Shown piece after piece: positions 8,043 to 13,873 of a DNA stretch of 14,903 bases. The stretch lies in contig JAPPFQ010000076.1 in assembly GCA_028875135.1 (NCBI GenBank), positions 1-14,903 on the forward strand, in the 5' to 3' direction. Source of the DNA: Acidobacteriota bacterium. Lineage in GTDB: Bacteria > Acidobacteriota > Terriglobia > Versatilivoradales > Versatilivoraceae. Position 1 is the first letter of the stretch. The number at the start of each line of letters is the position of its first letter. The position numbers and the translations under genes are program-made. Below the pieces are notes generated by a model that was not told the origin of the DNA, did not search any database, and was given only the letters and a program-made list of their open reading frames with translations.

Positions 8043-8086
8043 CCACATTAGACCACAAAAGTCTTTTCTAGTCCACTTTACTCCAC
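8043..8086 (-). promoter_or_regulatory. Putative MraZ operator: 10-bp-phased GTGG boxes
   Basis: Read toward mraZ, four GTGG boxes occur in a strict 10-bp register with one degenerate slot in the middle: GTGGAG, GTGGAC, (AAAGAC), GTGGTC, GTGGAT. On the plus strand they are CCAC at 8083-8086, 8073-8076, 8053-8056 and 8043-8046. Known MraZ operators are direct repeats of a T/GGGG-like pentamer spaced one helical turn apart just upstream of mraZ. The match in phase, motif and place is good; regulation itself is inferred. Confidence 0.75.
8047..8075 (-). promoter_or_regulatory. Predicted sigma-70-type promoter of the dcw operon
   Basis: On the minus strand a -35 TGGACT (4 of 6; 8070-8075) and a -10 TCTAAT (5 of 6; 8047-8052) are separated by exactly 17 bp. 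Both hexamers lie within or between the GTGG boxes, so bound MraZ would block RNA polymerase. Transcription would start near 8040 and leave a leader of about 60 nt before mraZ. Confidence 0.55.
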
Positions 8087-8240
8087 ACCAGTCTACGGGT
8101 TCACCCGGTGGAGTCAAGCAGTTTATTTGTTGGGGACGAACTTTTTTCTGTTAGGCTGAGGGTGATCGTTCCAGGGAAACTCCGGGCCTGAAATCCCGGG
8201 CCTGCCTCGGAGAGATGATTGGGATAACGCAGATTCCGAC

Positions 8241-9014
8241 ATGTTTCGCCACTCCATTCCCAGCCTGGCCAATTTCTTGAGGATTCCCACGGGTTGCCTG
8301 ATTCTGGTCTGTGCGACAACCACGGTCTCCCTGGGCCACCCGTTGCCCCAGGCAGGCCGGACCGGAAAATTCCCGGTGGGGTTCCTGACCTCCAAGGGCA
8401 GCCTGCAATTGACCGGCCGGATTGACTGGGGGCGAGGCGGACGGTCCCCTTTCCCAATGGTTTACGATGGAGCCAGGATCCATAGCAAGAGCGGCACAGC
8501 CCAACTGGAACTTCTGGCGGGGGGGCGACTCAGTCTCTGCAGGGACACGGACTTGACAGTTCAGCAGCCGCGGTCTCCCTTCCTCTTCACCCTGCACCGC
8601 GGCAGTGTGGACTACGATCTTCCCCGCTCTCAGGGAGACCTCTTCCTGACCCCCGACTTTCTGATCAAGGTGGGCCCCGCCCCGCAGCTTCAGGGGGATG
8701 CCTACCGTGGCGAGATCAGCCTGGAGCCGGATGGGACCATCTGCGTGCAATCCGAGCGGGGCCAACTGGAAATCACGGGAGAGGACAACTCCCAGGTTCT
8801 TACCGTGCCCCCGGGTCCCGGGATGAGAGTTGCACCCGGCCGGATTGAATCCCCGGAATATTTTCGCGATTGCCGGTGCGCCGGTCCGCTTCGTTCCGGA
8901 GAGAGAAACGGTCCGAGAGCGTCTGCCTACGGCTCTGCCGGCCCCTCCGGAAAATCGCCCTGGAAAACCTTCCTGAGAACTCTGGTCAAGATCTTGACCC
9001 TGGGTTTGGTGTAA
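8241..9014 (+). CDS. Secreted FecR-like domain protein of unknown function
   Basis: The 257-residue product begins with a few residues including Arg and then a hydrophobic stretch (about 17-32, PTGCLILVCATTTVSLG), which fits a signal peptide. The mature part is a series of short beta strands typical of FecR-like domains: GSLQLTGRIDWGRGG (53-67), DGARIHSKSGTAQLELLAGGRLSL (79-102), a GSVDYDLP segment, and VPPGPGMRV (195-203). About 45 C-terminal residues are Gly/Ser/Arg-rich and end in a hydrophobic KILTLGLV. There is no anti-sigma transmembrane part and no sigma factor nearby, so a FecR-type signalling role is not supported. It is divergent from the dcw operon (264 nt between start codons) and 61 nt ahead of the YchF-like gene, probably co-transcribed. 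The ATG lacks a clear ribosome site. Confidence 0.75.
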   Translation: MFRHSIPSLANFLRIPTGCLILVCATTTVSLGHPLPQAGRTGKFPVGFLTSKGSLQLTGRIDWGRGGRSPFPMVYDGARIHSKSGTAQLELLAGGRLSLCRDTDLTVQQPRSPFLFTLHRGSVDYDLPRSQGDLFLTPDFLIKVGPAPQLQGDAYRGEISLEPDGTICVQSERGQLEITGEDNSQVLTVPPGPGMRVAPGRIESPEYFRDCRCAGPLRSGERNGPRASAYGSAGPSGKSPWKTFLRTLVKILTLGLV

Positions 9015-9062
9015 ACGGGCAAGCGGTCGAAACCTTGCACCCTCAACACAGTATGGCGATCC

Positions 9063-9068
9063 AGGGAG
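9063..9068 (+). promoter_or_regulatory. Ribosome binding site fixing the GTG start of the YchF-like gene
   Basis: AGGGAG lies 7 nt before a GTG codon at 9076. The protein then begins MKAGIIGFPSSGKST, with the P-loop at the usual distance from the N-terminus, so GTG is the right start. Confidence 0.7.
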
Positions 9069-9075
9069 TCTCGTC

Positions 9076-10161
9076 GTGAAAGCCGGAATTATCGGGTTCC
9101 CTTCGTCGGGCAAATCCACCCTCTTCAAGATCCTGACCAGGGCGGGAATCGGCCCCGCTGCCCAATACCGCAAGCGGGGAGGACCGGCGGTTGGCGTGGC
9201 CACCGTCCCCGATTCGCGCCTGGACCGGCTGTCGGCCCTTTTCCGGCCCCAAAAAACAACCCCGGCCGTGATCGAATACCGGGATGTCCCCTCCTTTAAC
9301 AGAGCCGCCGCCGCTCCGGAGATCCGGTTGGACGATTTCCGCAACCTGGATGTACTGGTGCACGTGGTTCGATCCTTCGACCAGGAGCCTTCGCCACAGG
9401 GCGAAGTCCCGGGTTTTCCGGAAGGGAGCATCACCGAGTTGGATCTGGAACTCATCGTGGGTGACCTGACGGTGATTGAAAGACGGCTGGAACGCCTGGA
9501 AAAGGATCTCAAGAAGATGAAGAATCCGGATCTGATCGGAGAGGACAGGCTGCTTCGAAAGTGCCGGCAGTGGCTGGAGCAAGAAAAGCCCCTTCGATCT
9601 CTCACGCTCACCGGGGAAGAGAAGAAGCGCCTCCGGGGATTCTCATTCCTGTCGGAAAAACCGGTGCTGCACGTGCTCAACCTCCACGAAGGTGCTGCCG
9701 CGCGGATTTCGCGCGCGGTCGAGTACTATCGTCTCAAGACCCTGACCGGCCAACCGAATGTTGAACTGACAGCCGTTTGTGGCAAACTGGAAGCAGAGTT
9801 GGCGGAGTTGACGGACGAGGAGATAGAGGACTTTCTGACCGACTACGGCCTCGCCGAGTCGGGACTGGTTCGCCTGATCCGGACCACCTACCGGCTTCTG
9901 GGACTGATTTCCTTCTTTACCGTGGCCGACGTGGAAATTCGGGCCTGGACCATTCCCAGGGGCACACCGGCTTTGAAGGCGGCCGGGGCCATCCACTCCG
10001 ACATGGAAAGGTGCTTTATCCGGGCCGAGGTGATTCCCTGGAATGTGCTGCTGGAGGTCAAATCCTTTTCAGCCGCCCGGCAACGCGGGCTACTCCGGCT
10101 GGAAGGCAAGGAGTACCCGGTTCAGGACGGAGAGACGATTCAATTTCGGCACAGCGCTTGA
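9076..10161 (+). CDS. Divergent YchF/OLA1-family P-loop NTPase with C-terminal TGS-like (DUF933) domain
   Basis: YchF proteins are Obg-related nucleotide hydrolases that prefer ATP and associate with ribosomes. The 361 residues match the family length (about 363). The P-loop is GFPSSGKST (7-15) where canonical YchF has GLPNVGKST. A coiled-coil-like helical segment spans about 130-175. The C-terminal TGS-like domain is clear: LLGLISFFTV (274-283), IRAWTIPRGTPALKAAGAIHSDMERCFIRAEV (288-319) and LRLEGKEYPVQDGETIQFR (340-358). Two nucleotide motifs are odd: the G3 position reads DVPSF (70-74) instead of DxxGL, and the base-recognition stretch is LNLHE (201-205) in place of the usual NxxE-type motif. 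It is therefore either a diverged YchF or a paralogue with altered chemistry. The start is GTG, supported by AGGGAG 7 nt upstream. Confidence 0.85.
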   Translation: MKAGIIGFPSSGKSTLFKILTRAGIGPAAQYRKRGGPAVGVATVPDSRLDRLSALFRPQKTTPAVIEYRDVPSFNRAAAAPEIRLDDFRNLDVLVHVVRSFDQEPSPQGEVPGFPEGSITELDLELIVGDLTVIERRLERLEKDLKKMKNPDLIGEDRLLRKCRQWLEQEKPLRSLTLTGEEKKRLRGFSFLSEKPVLHVLNLHEGAAARISRAVEYYRLKTLTGQPNVELTAVCGKLEAELAELTDEEIEDFLTDYGLAESGLVRLIRTTYRLLGLISFFTVADVEIRAWTIPRGTPALKAAGAIHSDMERCFIRAEVIPWNVLLEVKSFSAARQRGLLRLEGKEYPVQDGETIQFRHSA

Positions 10162-10424
10162 CCGGGGGGCGACCGCAGGCGAGGTTCTCCTGAAACAAAT
10201 GGCTGCGCCTGGTGGCCGGAGACCGGTTCAAAATCGGGCCTGGGCGGAATTTTGATTCACATCGATGCACAGGATGCACAGGATTTTTCATCGATGTCCG
10301 ATGATCCGGATAACCGGTTCGACCGGACTTGGCCCCTGCTCCCGACAGGCTACGAGCCTCCCTTGTTTTACTCTCGGATGCTCCGCCTGCCAGTGCGGGG
10401 ACACGACTAACCGGAGACCTGCTC
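10162..10424. other. 263-nt non-coding gap between the YchF-like and receiver-like genes
   Basis: I see no convincing gene here. An in-frame upstream extension of the next gene exists from 10329, but it has no ribosome site and an unremarkable composition. The gap holds a palindromic repeat (10259-10297) and a small stem CCGGT-TCG-ACCGG (10314-10326). No stem followed by a T-run terminator was found. Confidence 0.6.
10259..10297. repeat. Inverted repeat enclosing a CACAGGAT direct repeat
   Basis: Perfect 9-bp arms ACATCGATG (10259-10267) and CATCGATGT (10289-10297) flank a 21-nt loop that contains CACAGGAT twice in a row, 9 bp apart. The layout resembles small dispersed intergenic repeats seen in many environmental genomes. 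It could also form a transcript hairpin after the YchF-like gene. Confidence 0.6.
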
Positions 10425-10787
10425 ATGACTGATGAAGTTCTGGTGCTGGCGGACGATCTCTTCTTTTCCAGCAAGATCGCCTCCACGGCCCGGCTGTGCT
10501 CCGTCCCCGCCCGGCTCCTCAAGACTCCCCGAGAACTTCTCAAATTCGCAGACCCGAAGAGGGTCAAGCTCGTCATCATCGACCTCAATGGGCGGACGAC
10601 TGAGCCGGTGCGCGCCATTGAGGAACTCAAGGGCGCACCCGGAGGGGACGCTATTCCCGTTCTGGCTTTTTTTTCCCACGTTCAGACCGAGCTTGCCGAG
10701 GAAGCCCGCAAGGCCGGCGCCCGCTGGATCCTGCCCCGCTCTGCATTCTCCGCCCGCCTGGCCAGTCTCTTGACGGATCTTGAATGA
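10425..10787 (+). CDS. Stand-alone receiver-like (pseudo-receiver) protein
   Basis: The 120-residue product has the alternating strand/helix pattern of a CheY-like fold: EVLVLADDLFFSSKI (4-18), KLVIIDLNGR (48-57), AIPVLAFFSHV (76-86) and AEEARKAGARWILPRSAF (91-108). An acidic pair (D10, D11), a candidate phospho-acceptor (D53) and a Ser in the beta-4 position (S84) are present. The conserved lysine near beta-5 appears replaced (WILPRS instead of a YLxKP pattern). It may therefore work without phosphorylation. No histidine kinase or output domain is nearby. The ATG at 10425 has GGAG about 9 nt upstream; an in-frame start at 10329 is less likely. Its stop lies 4 nt from the stop of the convergent hfq-like gene. 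The fold assignment is by pattern only. Confidence 0.7.
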   Translation: MTDEVLVLADDLFFSSKIASTARLCSVPARLLKTPRELLKFADPKRVKLVIIDLNGRTTEPVRAIEELKGAPGGDAIPVLAFFSHVQTELAEEARKAGARWILPRSAFSARLASLLTDLE

Positions 10788-10791
10788 TGGA

Positions 10792-11082
10792 TCAGCGTTC
10801 CTGGATATACTTGATCTGGTGCTTGTAGATGAACATGTTGGCTTCGCGGTTGCGGGTCACACGGATAAAGCGCTTGTCGTAGTACTCAATCCACCCTTCG
10901 ATTTCTTCGTTATTGAGCAGCTTCACCACGACCCGCCTCTTGTCGCGAACCAGGTTGTTCAGATAGAGGGGTTCCGCGTGGGTCTGATCTTCCACCTGGT
11001 GGGATCGAAGAATCGCCTCCGAGATCCCGTCGCGGGACCTGCCCGGGGCATTCTTGCGACGACTCTTCTTGTTCAGGTTCAA
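10792..11082 (-). CDS. hfq: Hfq-like Sm-fold RNA-binding protein (divergent)
   Basis: Hfq proteins form hexameric rings that bind small RNAs and mRNAs. With a TTG start at 11082 the protein has 96 residues. A basic N-terminal tail (NLNKKSRRKNAPGRSRDG) precedes an Sm1-like part (VVVKLLNNEEIEGWIEYYDKRFIRV) and the Sm2 motif MFIYKHQIKYI near the C-terminus, matching the YKH signature of Hfq. It differs from the E. coli type: the DPFLNAL stretch reads EPLYLNNL, and the distance from the IE of Sm1 to YKH is two residues longer. It ends right after Sm2 with no C-terminal tail. TTG at 11082 is preferred because AGGGAG lies 6 nt upstream; a longer TTG start at 11109 has no properly spaced site. There is no ATG at the N-terminus. 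Confidence 0.78.
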   Translation of the reverse strand: MNLNKKSRRKNAPGRSRDGISEAILRSHQVEDQTHAEPLYLNNLVRDKRRVVVKLLNNEEIEGWIEYYDKRFIRVTRNREANMFIYKHQIKYIQER

Positions 11083-11088
11083 GGCGTG

Positions 11089-11094
11089 CTCCCT
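11089..11094 (-). promoter_or_regulatory. Ribosome binding site deciding the TTG start of the hfq-like gene
   Basis: On the minus strand AGGGAG is followed by a 6-nt spacer and TTG. The alternative TTG 27 nt upstream has AAGGA directly abutting it, which is too close to work. Confidence 0.55.
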
Positions 11095-11104
11095 GACACC
11101 GAGC

Positions 11105-11120
11105 CCCAATCCTTATTGGG
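11105..11120. promoter_or_regulatory. Small hairpin in the hfq-like gene leader
   Basis: CCCAAT and ATTGGG form a perfect 6-bp stem around a CCTT (or AAGG) loop, about 10 nt upstream of the hfq-like ribosome site. A role in translation control, such as binding of the Sm protein to its own leader, is speculative. Confidence 0.35.
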
Positions 11121-11133
11121 ACCGGCTTGAATG

Positions 11134-11162
11134 ATGATAGTATCCCTGGTCGATCAGAGCAA
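11134..11162 (-). promoter_or_regulatory. Predicted promoter of the hfq-like gene
   Basis: On the minus strand a -35 TTGCTC (3 of 6; 11157-11162) and a -10 TATCAT (5 of 6; 11134-11139) are 17 bp apart. A transcript would start near 11127 with a leader of about 45 nt containing the small hairpin. Confidence 0.4.
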
Positions 11163-11241
11163 GTACGGGCCTGGGCGCTCTTCTCTCGATCCCGCCTCCA
11201 GCCTGCCGTCGCCCCGTTTCGCTTCCGGGCCTTGAACCGCC

Positions 11242-12096
11242 ATGCAGCCAGGCATATCCACCTTTCTGTTCATCGAGGATCGATTGGACCTGGACAGGCT
11301 GGCGGCCCTGCGCCGCCAGGGCTTTCAACGGGTGGAAATCCTGGCCTTGAGGCCCCATTTCGACTATCGAGACAGCCAACTCGGGCGCGAGGTGGCCAGC
11401 TGGTTGCTGGATCAGGAGTCTTTTCTTCACTCCCTGCACCTGCCCCACTGTCTCGAATATCGGCCCGGCAGGATTCAAACGCCGCTTTCCATCGCTGCTG
11501 TCGAACCCCACCGCCGGACCCAAGCCGTTGACGAGGCCCGTAGAGCCCTGGAATTCGCAGAGAGGGTTCCCTGTCCCCTGGCTGTGATACACGCGGGGGC
11601 ACTCGAGGACGGATATCGCCCCCGCCACCTGGACGCCCTCTACCAGAGTCTGGACATCCTGGTTCCGTTTGCCGGCGACCGCGGGGTTCGCTTGACACTG
11701 GAGAATATTCCCAACAGACTTTCTCTGGAGAGGATGGGGCGGTTCCTGCGGGAAGCGGACCAGACAGGGGTCGGGATCTGCTTCGACGCCGGACACGCGC
11801 ACCTGGAATCCACCCCGGCAAGCCAGATCACGGCTGCCGGTCAGTGGATCCTCACCACCCACCTCCACGACAACCATGGACATCGGGATGAACATCTGCC
11901 CCCGTTCGCCGGCACGGCACCCTGGCCGGACATCCTGCAGGGCCTGGCAGGCTCGGGCTACGACGGCTGTCTGCTGCTGGAATCTCGCGGGGGAGAAAGG
12001 GACTTCCGAGCTGCCTTGAACTCGGCTCGGGAGGCCTGCGACCGTCTGGAGGCCTGTTGGGAGACGGTGAAGAAAGCGATAGAGAAGGAGGAGTGA
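11242..12096 (+). CDS. Sugar-phosphate isomerase/epimerase-like TIM barrel (xylose isomerase-like / AP endonuclease 2 family)
   Basis: The 284-residue product fits the metal-dependent xylose isomerase-like TIM barrel superfamily. It has strand-end motifs GFQRVEILA (27-35), LHSLHLPH (62-69), LAVIHAG (113-119), VRLTLENIP (149-157), GVGICFDAGHAHLE (176-189), TTHLHDNHGHRDEHLPPFAG (205-224) and GCLLLESRGG (242-251). Likely metal ligands are E154, D182 with H185, His residues in 207-218, and E247. The DNxGxxDxHxxPxxG pattern is common in this family. The substrate cannot be told from sequence. Its TGA stop overlaps the asnS ATG by one base, so the two are translationally coupled. The ATG has no obvious ribosome site. 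Confidence 0.85.
   Translation: MQPGISTFLFIEDRLDLDRLAALRRQGFQRVEILALRPHFDYRDSQLGREVASWLLDQESFLHSLHLPHCLEYRPGRIQTPLSIAAVEPHRRTQAVDEARRALEFAERVPCPLAVIHAGALEDGYRPRHLDALYQSLDILVPFAGDRGVRLTLENIPNRLSLERMGRFLREADQTGVGICFDAGHAHLESTPASQITAAGQWILTTHLHDNHGHRDEHLPPFAGTAPWPDILQGLAGSGYDGCLLLESRGGERDFRAALNSAREACDRLEACWETVKKAIEKEE
12085..12091 (+). promoter_or_regulatory. Strong ribosome binding site of asnS inside the upstream gene
   Basis: AAGGAGG lies in the last codons of the epimerase-like gene, 4 nt before the asnS ATG at 12096. It selects this start over an in-frame ATG at 12057 and shows that asnS follows the upstream gene in one transcript. Confidence 0.75.
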
Positions 12097-13406
12097 TGGC
12101 TGAGATCGCGATTCGGGACGCAGCCCATCACGAGGGAAAGTCAGCGACCATCCGAGGATGGCTCTACCACCATCGATCGAGCGGAAAGATCATCTTCCTG
12201 ATTCTGCGGGACGGAACCGGACTGATGCAGGCGATCGTCCTCAGGAACGCGGTTCCACCCGATGTTTTCCAACAGGCCAGGGAGTTGACTCAGGAGTCCT
12301 CCCTCGAGGTCACGGGAATCGTGCGAAGAGTCCCTGAAGGCAAGACGGCTCCCGGGGGGGTCGAGATGGAGGTCACGGATTTGAGGACCATCCAGCGGGT
12401 TCCGGCCGAGCGCCCCTTTCCCATCAGCCCCAAGGAACATGGCATCGAGTTTCTGCTGGACCAGCGCCACCTGTGGCTCCGGTCATCCCGGCAGCACGCC
12501 ATCCTCAAGGTCCGGCACGAAGTGATCGCCGCCACCCGCAAATTCTTCGATCAACGCGGGTTTACCCTGGTTGACACCCCGATCTTTACCCCGGCTGCCT
12601 GCGAAGGCACCACGACCCTGTTCGAGGTCCCTTATTTCGACGATAAGGCTTATCTGACCCAATCGGGACAGCTCTACAACGAGGCAGCGGCAGCGGCTTT
12701 CGGCAAAGTCTACTCCTTCGGTCCCACATTTCGGGCCGAGAAATCGAAGACCCGCCGCCACCTCACCGAGTTCTGGATGGTGGAGCCCGAAGTCAGCCAT
12801 GCCACGCTGGAGGATATCCTGGTTCTTGCCGAGGACCTGATATCGGAGATCCTCAACCGGGTGCTGGGCAACTGCAGTTCCCAATTGGCCACGTTGAACC
12901 GGGAACTGGAGCCGCTGCGCGGCGTTGCCCCTCCTTTCCCCCGCCTCACCTATGACGAAGCCGTGTCCATCCTGAAATCCAAGGGCTCGGACATCGAGTG
13001 GGGCAGCGATCTGGGCGGAGCCGACGAAACCCTGCTGGCCCGGCAGTTCGATCGCCCGGTGATGGTTCACCGCTACCCTTCCGAGGCCAAGGCCTTTTAC
13101 ATGGAGCCTGACCCCCACCGTCCGGAAGTGGCGCTTTCGGCTGACGTCCTGGCTCCGGAGGGCTACGGTGAGATCATCGGGGGAGGACAGAGGGCCACCA
13201 ACCTCGAGTTTCTCTGCCGGCGCATCCGGGAGCATCGCCTGCCGGCCGAGGCCTTCGAGTGGTATCTGGACCTGCGCCGATACGGCAACTTCCCTCATTC
13301 GGGCTTCGGCATGGGTATCGAGCGAGTGGTGGCCTGGATTTGCGGACTGGAACACGTCCGCGAGGCGATTCCCTTCCCCCGGACCATTTATCGGCTTACG
13401 CCGTAG
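12096..13406 (+). CDS. asnS: Asparaginyl-tRNA synthetase
   Basis: This class II aminoacyl-tRNA synthetase charges tRNA-Asn with asparagine. The 436 residues contain an OB-fold anticodon-binding domain (about 17-105, with RGWLYHHRSSGKIIFLILRDG from 20) and the catalytic core. Seen in the core are LDQRHLWLRS (121-130), TQSGQLYNEA (188-197), motif 2 with TFRAEKSKTRRHLTEFWMVEPE (211-232), DVLAPEGYGEIIGGGQR (350-366) and motif 3 GFGMGIERVVAWICG (403-417). The C-terminal IPFPRTIYRLTP resembles AsnRS endings (IPFPR-x-xYR); together with motif 2 this favours AsnRS over AspRS. If a direct AsnRS is present, the indirect Asp-tRNA-Asn amidation route is not strictly needed for asparagine. It ends at the very edge of a repeat block: the first heptamer starts at the base after the stop codon. 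Confidence 0.95.
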   Translation: MAEIAIRDAAHHEGKSATIRGWLYHHRSSGKIIFLILRDGTGLMQAIVLRNAVPPDVFQQARELTQESSLEVTGIVRRVPEGKTAPGGVEMEVTDLRTIQRVPAERPFPISPKEHGIEFLLDQRHLWLRSSRQHAILKVRHEVIAATRKFFDQRGFTLVDTPIFTPAACEGTTTLFEVPYFDDKAYLTQSGQLYNEAAAAAFGKVYSFGPTFRAEKSKTRRHLTEFWMVEPEVSHATLEDILVLAEDLISEILNRVLGNCSSQLATLNRELEPLRGVAPPFPRLTYDEAVSILKSKGSDIEWGSDLGGADETLLARQFDRPVMVHRYPSEAKAFYMEPDPHRPEVALSADVLAPEGYGEIIGGGQRATNLEFLCRRIREHRLPAEAFEWYLDLRRYGNFPHSGFGMGIERVVAWICGLEHVREAIPFPRTIYRLTP

Positions 13407-13476
13407 TTGTCAGTGGTCAGTTGTCAGTGGTCAGTGGTTAGTGGTCAGTGGTTAGTGGGTGGTGGATAATGGTTAG
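13407..13476 (+). repeat. Tandem heptamer array, about ten units of TGGTYAG
   Basis: Starting on the base after the asnS stop, the sequence divides into ten 7-bp units without a register break: TTGTCAG, TGGTCAG, TTGTCAG, TGGTCAG, TGGTTAG, TGGTCAG, TGGTTAG, TGGGTGG, TGGATAA, TGGTTAG. Units 8 and 9 are the most diverged. Such arrays are prone to slippage and often vary in copy number. Confidence 0.9.
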
Positions 13477-13532
13477 CGGCCCCCCGCCCCGCAGTGCGGA
13501 TCATACGAGAGTGAAACAGGTTTGTTTCAATT

Positions 13533-13648
13533 GCTTAACGAGTCGACAAAATAACTATCCACTAATCACTAGCCACTATGCACTTTTCGCTTGGTTGCGC
13601 AGCCGTTCCAAACGACGAAACGGCTCATAGGGGGCGAAACAGGGGCGT
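13533..13648 (+). repeat. Direct repeat copy 1 (about 115 bp)
   Basis: It opens with GCTTAACGAGTCGA and continues through AATAACTATCCACTA, inverted heptamers, CACTTTTCGCTT, a hairpin and GAAACAGGGGCG. It aligns nearly end to end with copy 2, starting 221 bp later. Identity is highest in the first 65 bp; the hairpin part differs in sequence but keeps its pairing. Confidence 0.8.
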
Positions 13649-13753
13649 TTCAGTGGGTGGTGGTCATTGGTTTGAGAAGCGTTTAGGGAGCCGGCAAGCG
13701 TCTTGTGACCTGGTTGCGCTTATTTGTGAGGACTGCGCCGAGACGGACAAGAT

Positions 13754-13858
13754 GCTTAACGTGTCGATCCAATAACTATCCACTAGTCACTAGCCACTAG
13801 TCACTTTTCACTTAGCCGCGGCCCCGTCCCATACGACGGGTCGGCAGAAACAGGGGTG
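13754..13858 (+). repeat. Direct repeat copy 2 (about 105 bp)
   Basis: It opens with GCTTAACGTGTCGA, then AATAACTATCCACTA, inverted heptamers (TCACTAG, CCACTAG, TCACTTT), a CCCGTC/GACGGG hairpin and GAAACAGGGGTG, ending about 15 nt before the ddl ATG. The core AATAACTATCCACTA is identical to that in copy 1. Confidence 0.8.
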
Positions 13859-13873
13859 CATCGGACAAACTAA

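Larger units (their letters stand above)
13407..13873. repeat. Composite intergenic repeat block between asnS and ddl
   Basis: This 467-nt stretch has no credible gene; short open frames through it are built from repeat units. In order it holds plus-oriented TGGTYAG heptamers (13407-13476), hairpin module A (13489-13529), a GCTTAAC-GTCGA segment, inverted heptamers (about 13560-13590), hairpin module B (13601-13651), a short run of degenerate plus heptamers (about 13653-13675), about 78 nt without recognised repeats, a second GCTTAAC-GTCGA segment with inverted heptamers (13754-13815), hairpin module C (13823-13858), and then ddl. The layout suggests nested copies of a small non-autonomous element or a slippage-expanded array. 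Confidence 0.8.

Noticed and set aside
8151..9680. Minus-strand open frame of about 500 codons across the FecR-like and YchF-like genes
   Set aside because: It runs antisense through the clear P-loop gene, and its Ser/Arg-rich translation shows no domain.
10787..10795. Bidirectional terminator between the convergent genes
   Set aside because: Only 4 nt separate the stops and no stem with a T-run is visible around them.
12483..13355. Minus-strand open frame opposite asnS
   Set aside because: Shadow of a gene with class II synthetase motifs 2 and 3.
13448..13775. Small open frames in the repeat block
   Set aside because: They are made of heptamer and hairpin repeats, lack ribosome sites and resemble no protein.
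13407..13860. CRISPR array
   Set aside because: Units are 7 bp with no spacers, and the longer copies are only two, unequal and hairpin-bearing; there are no cas genes.
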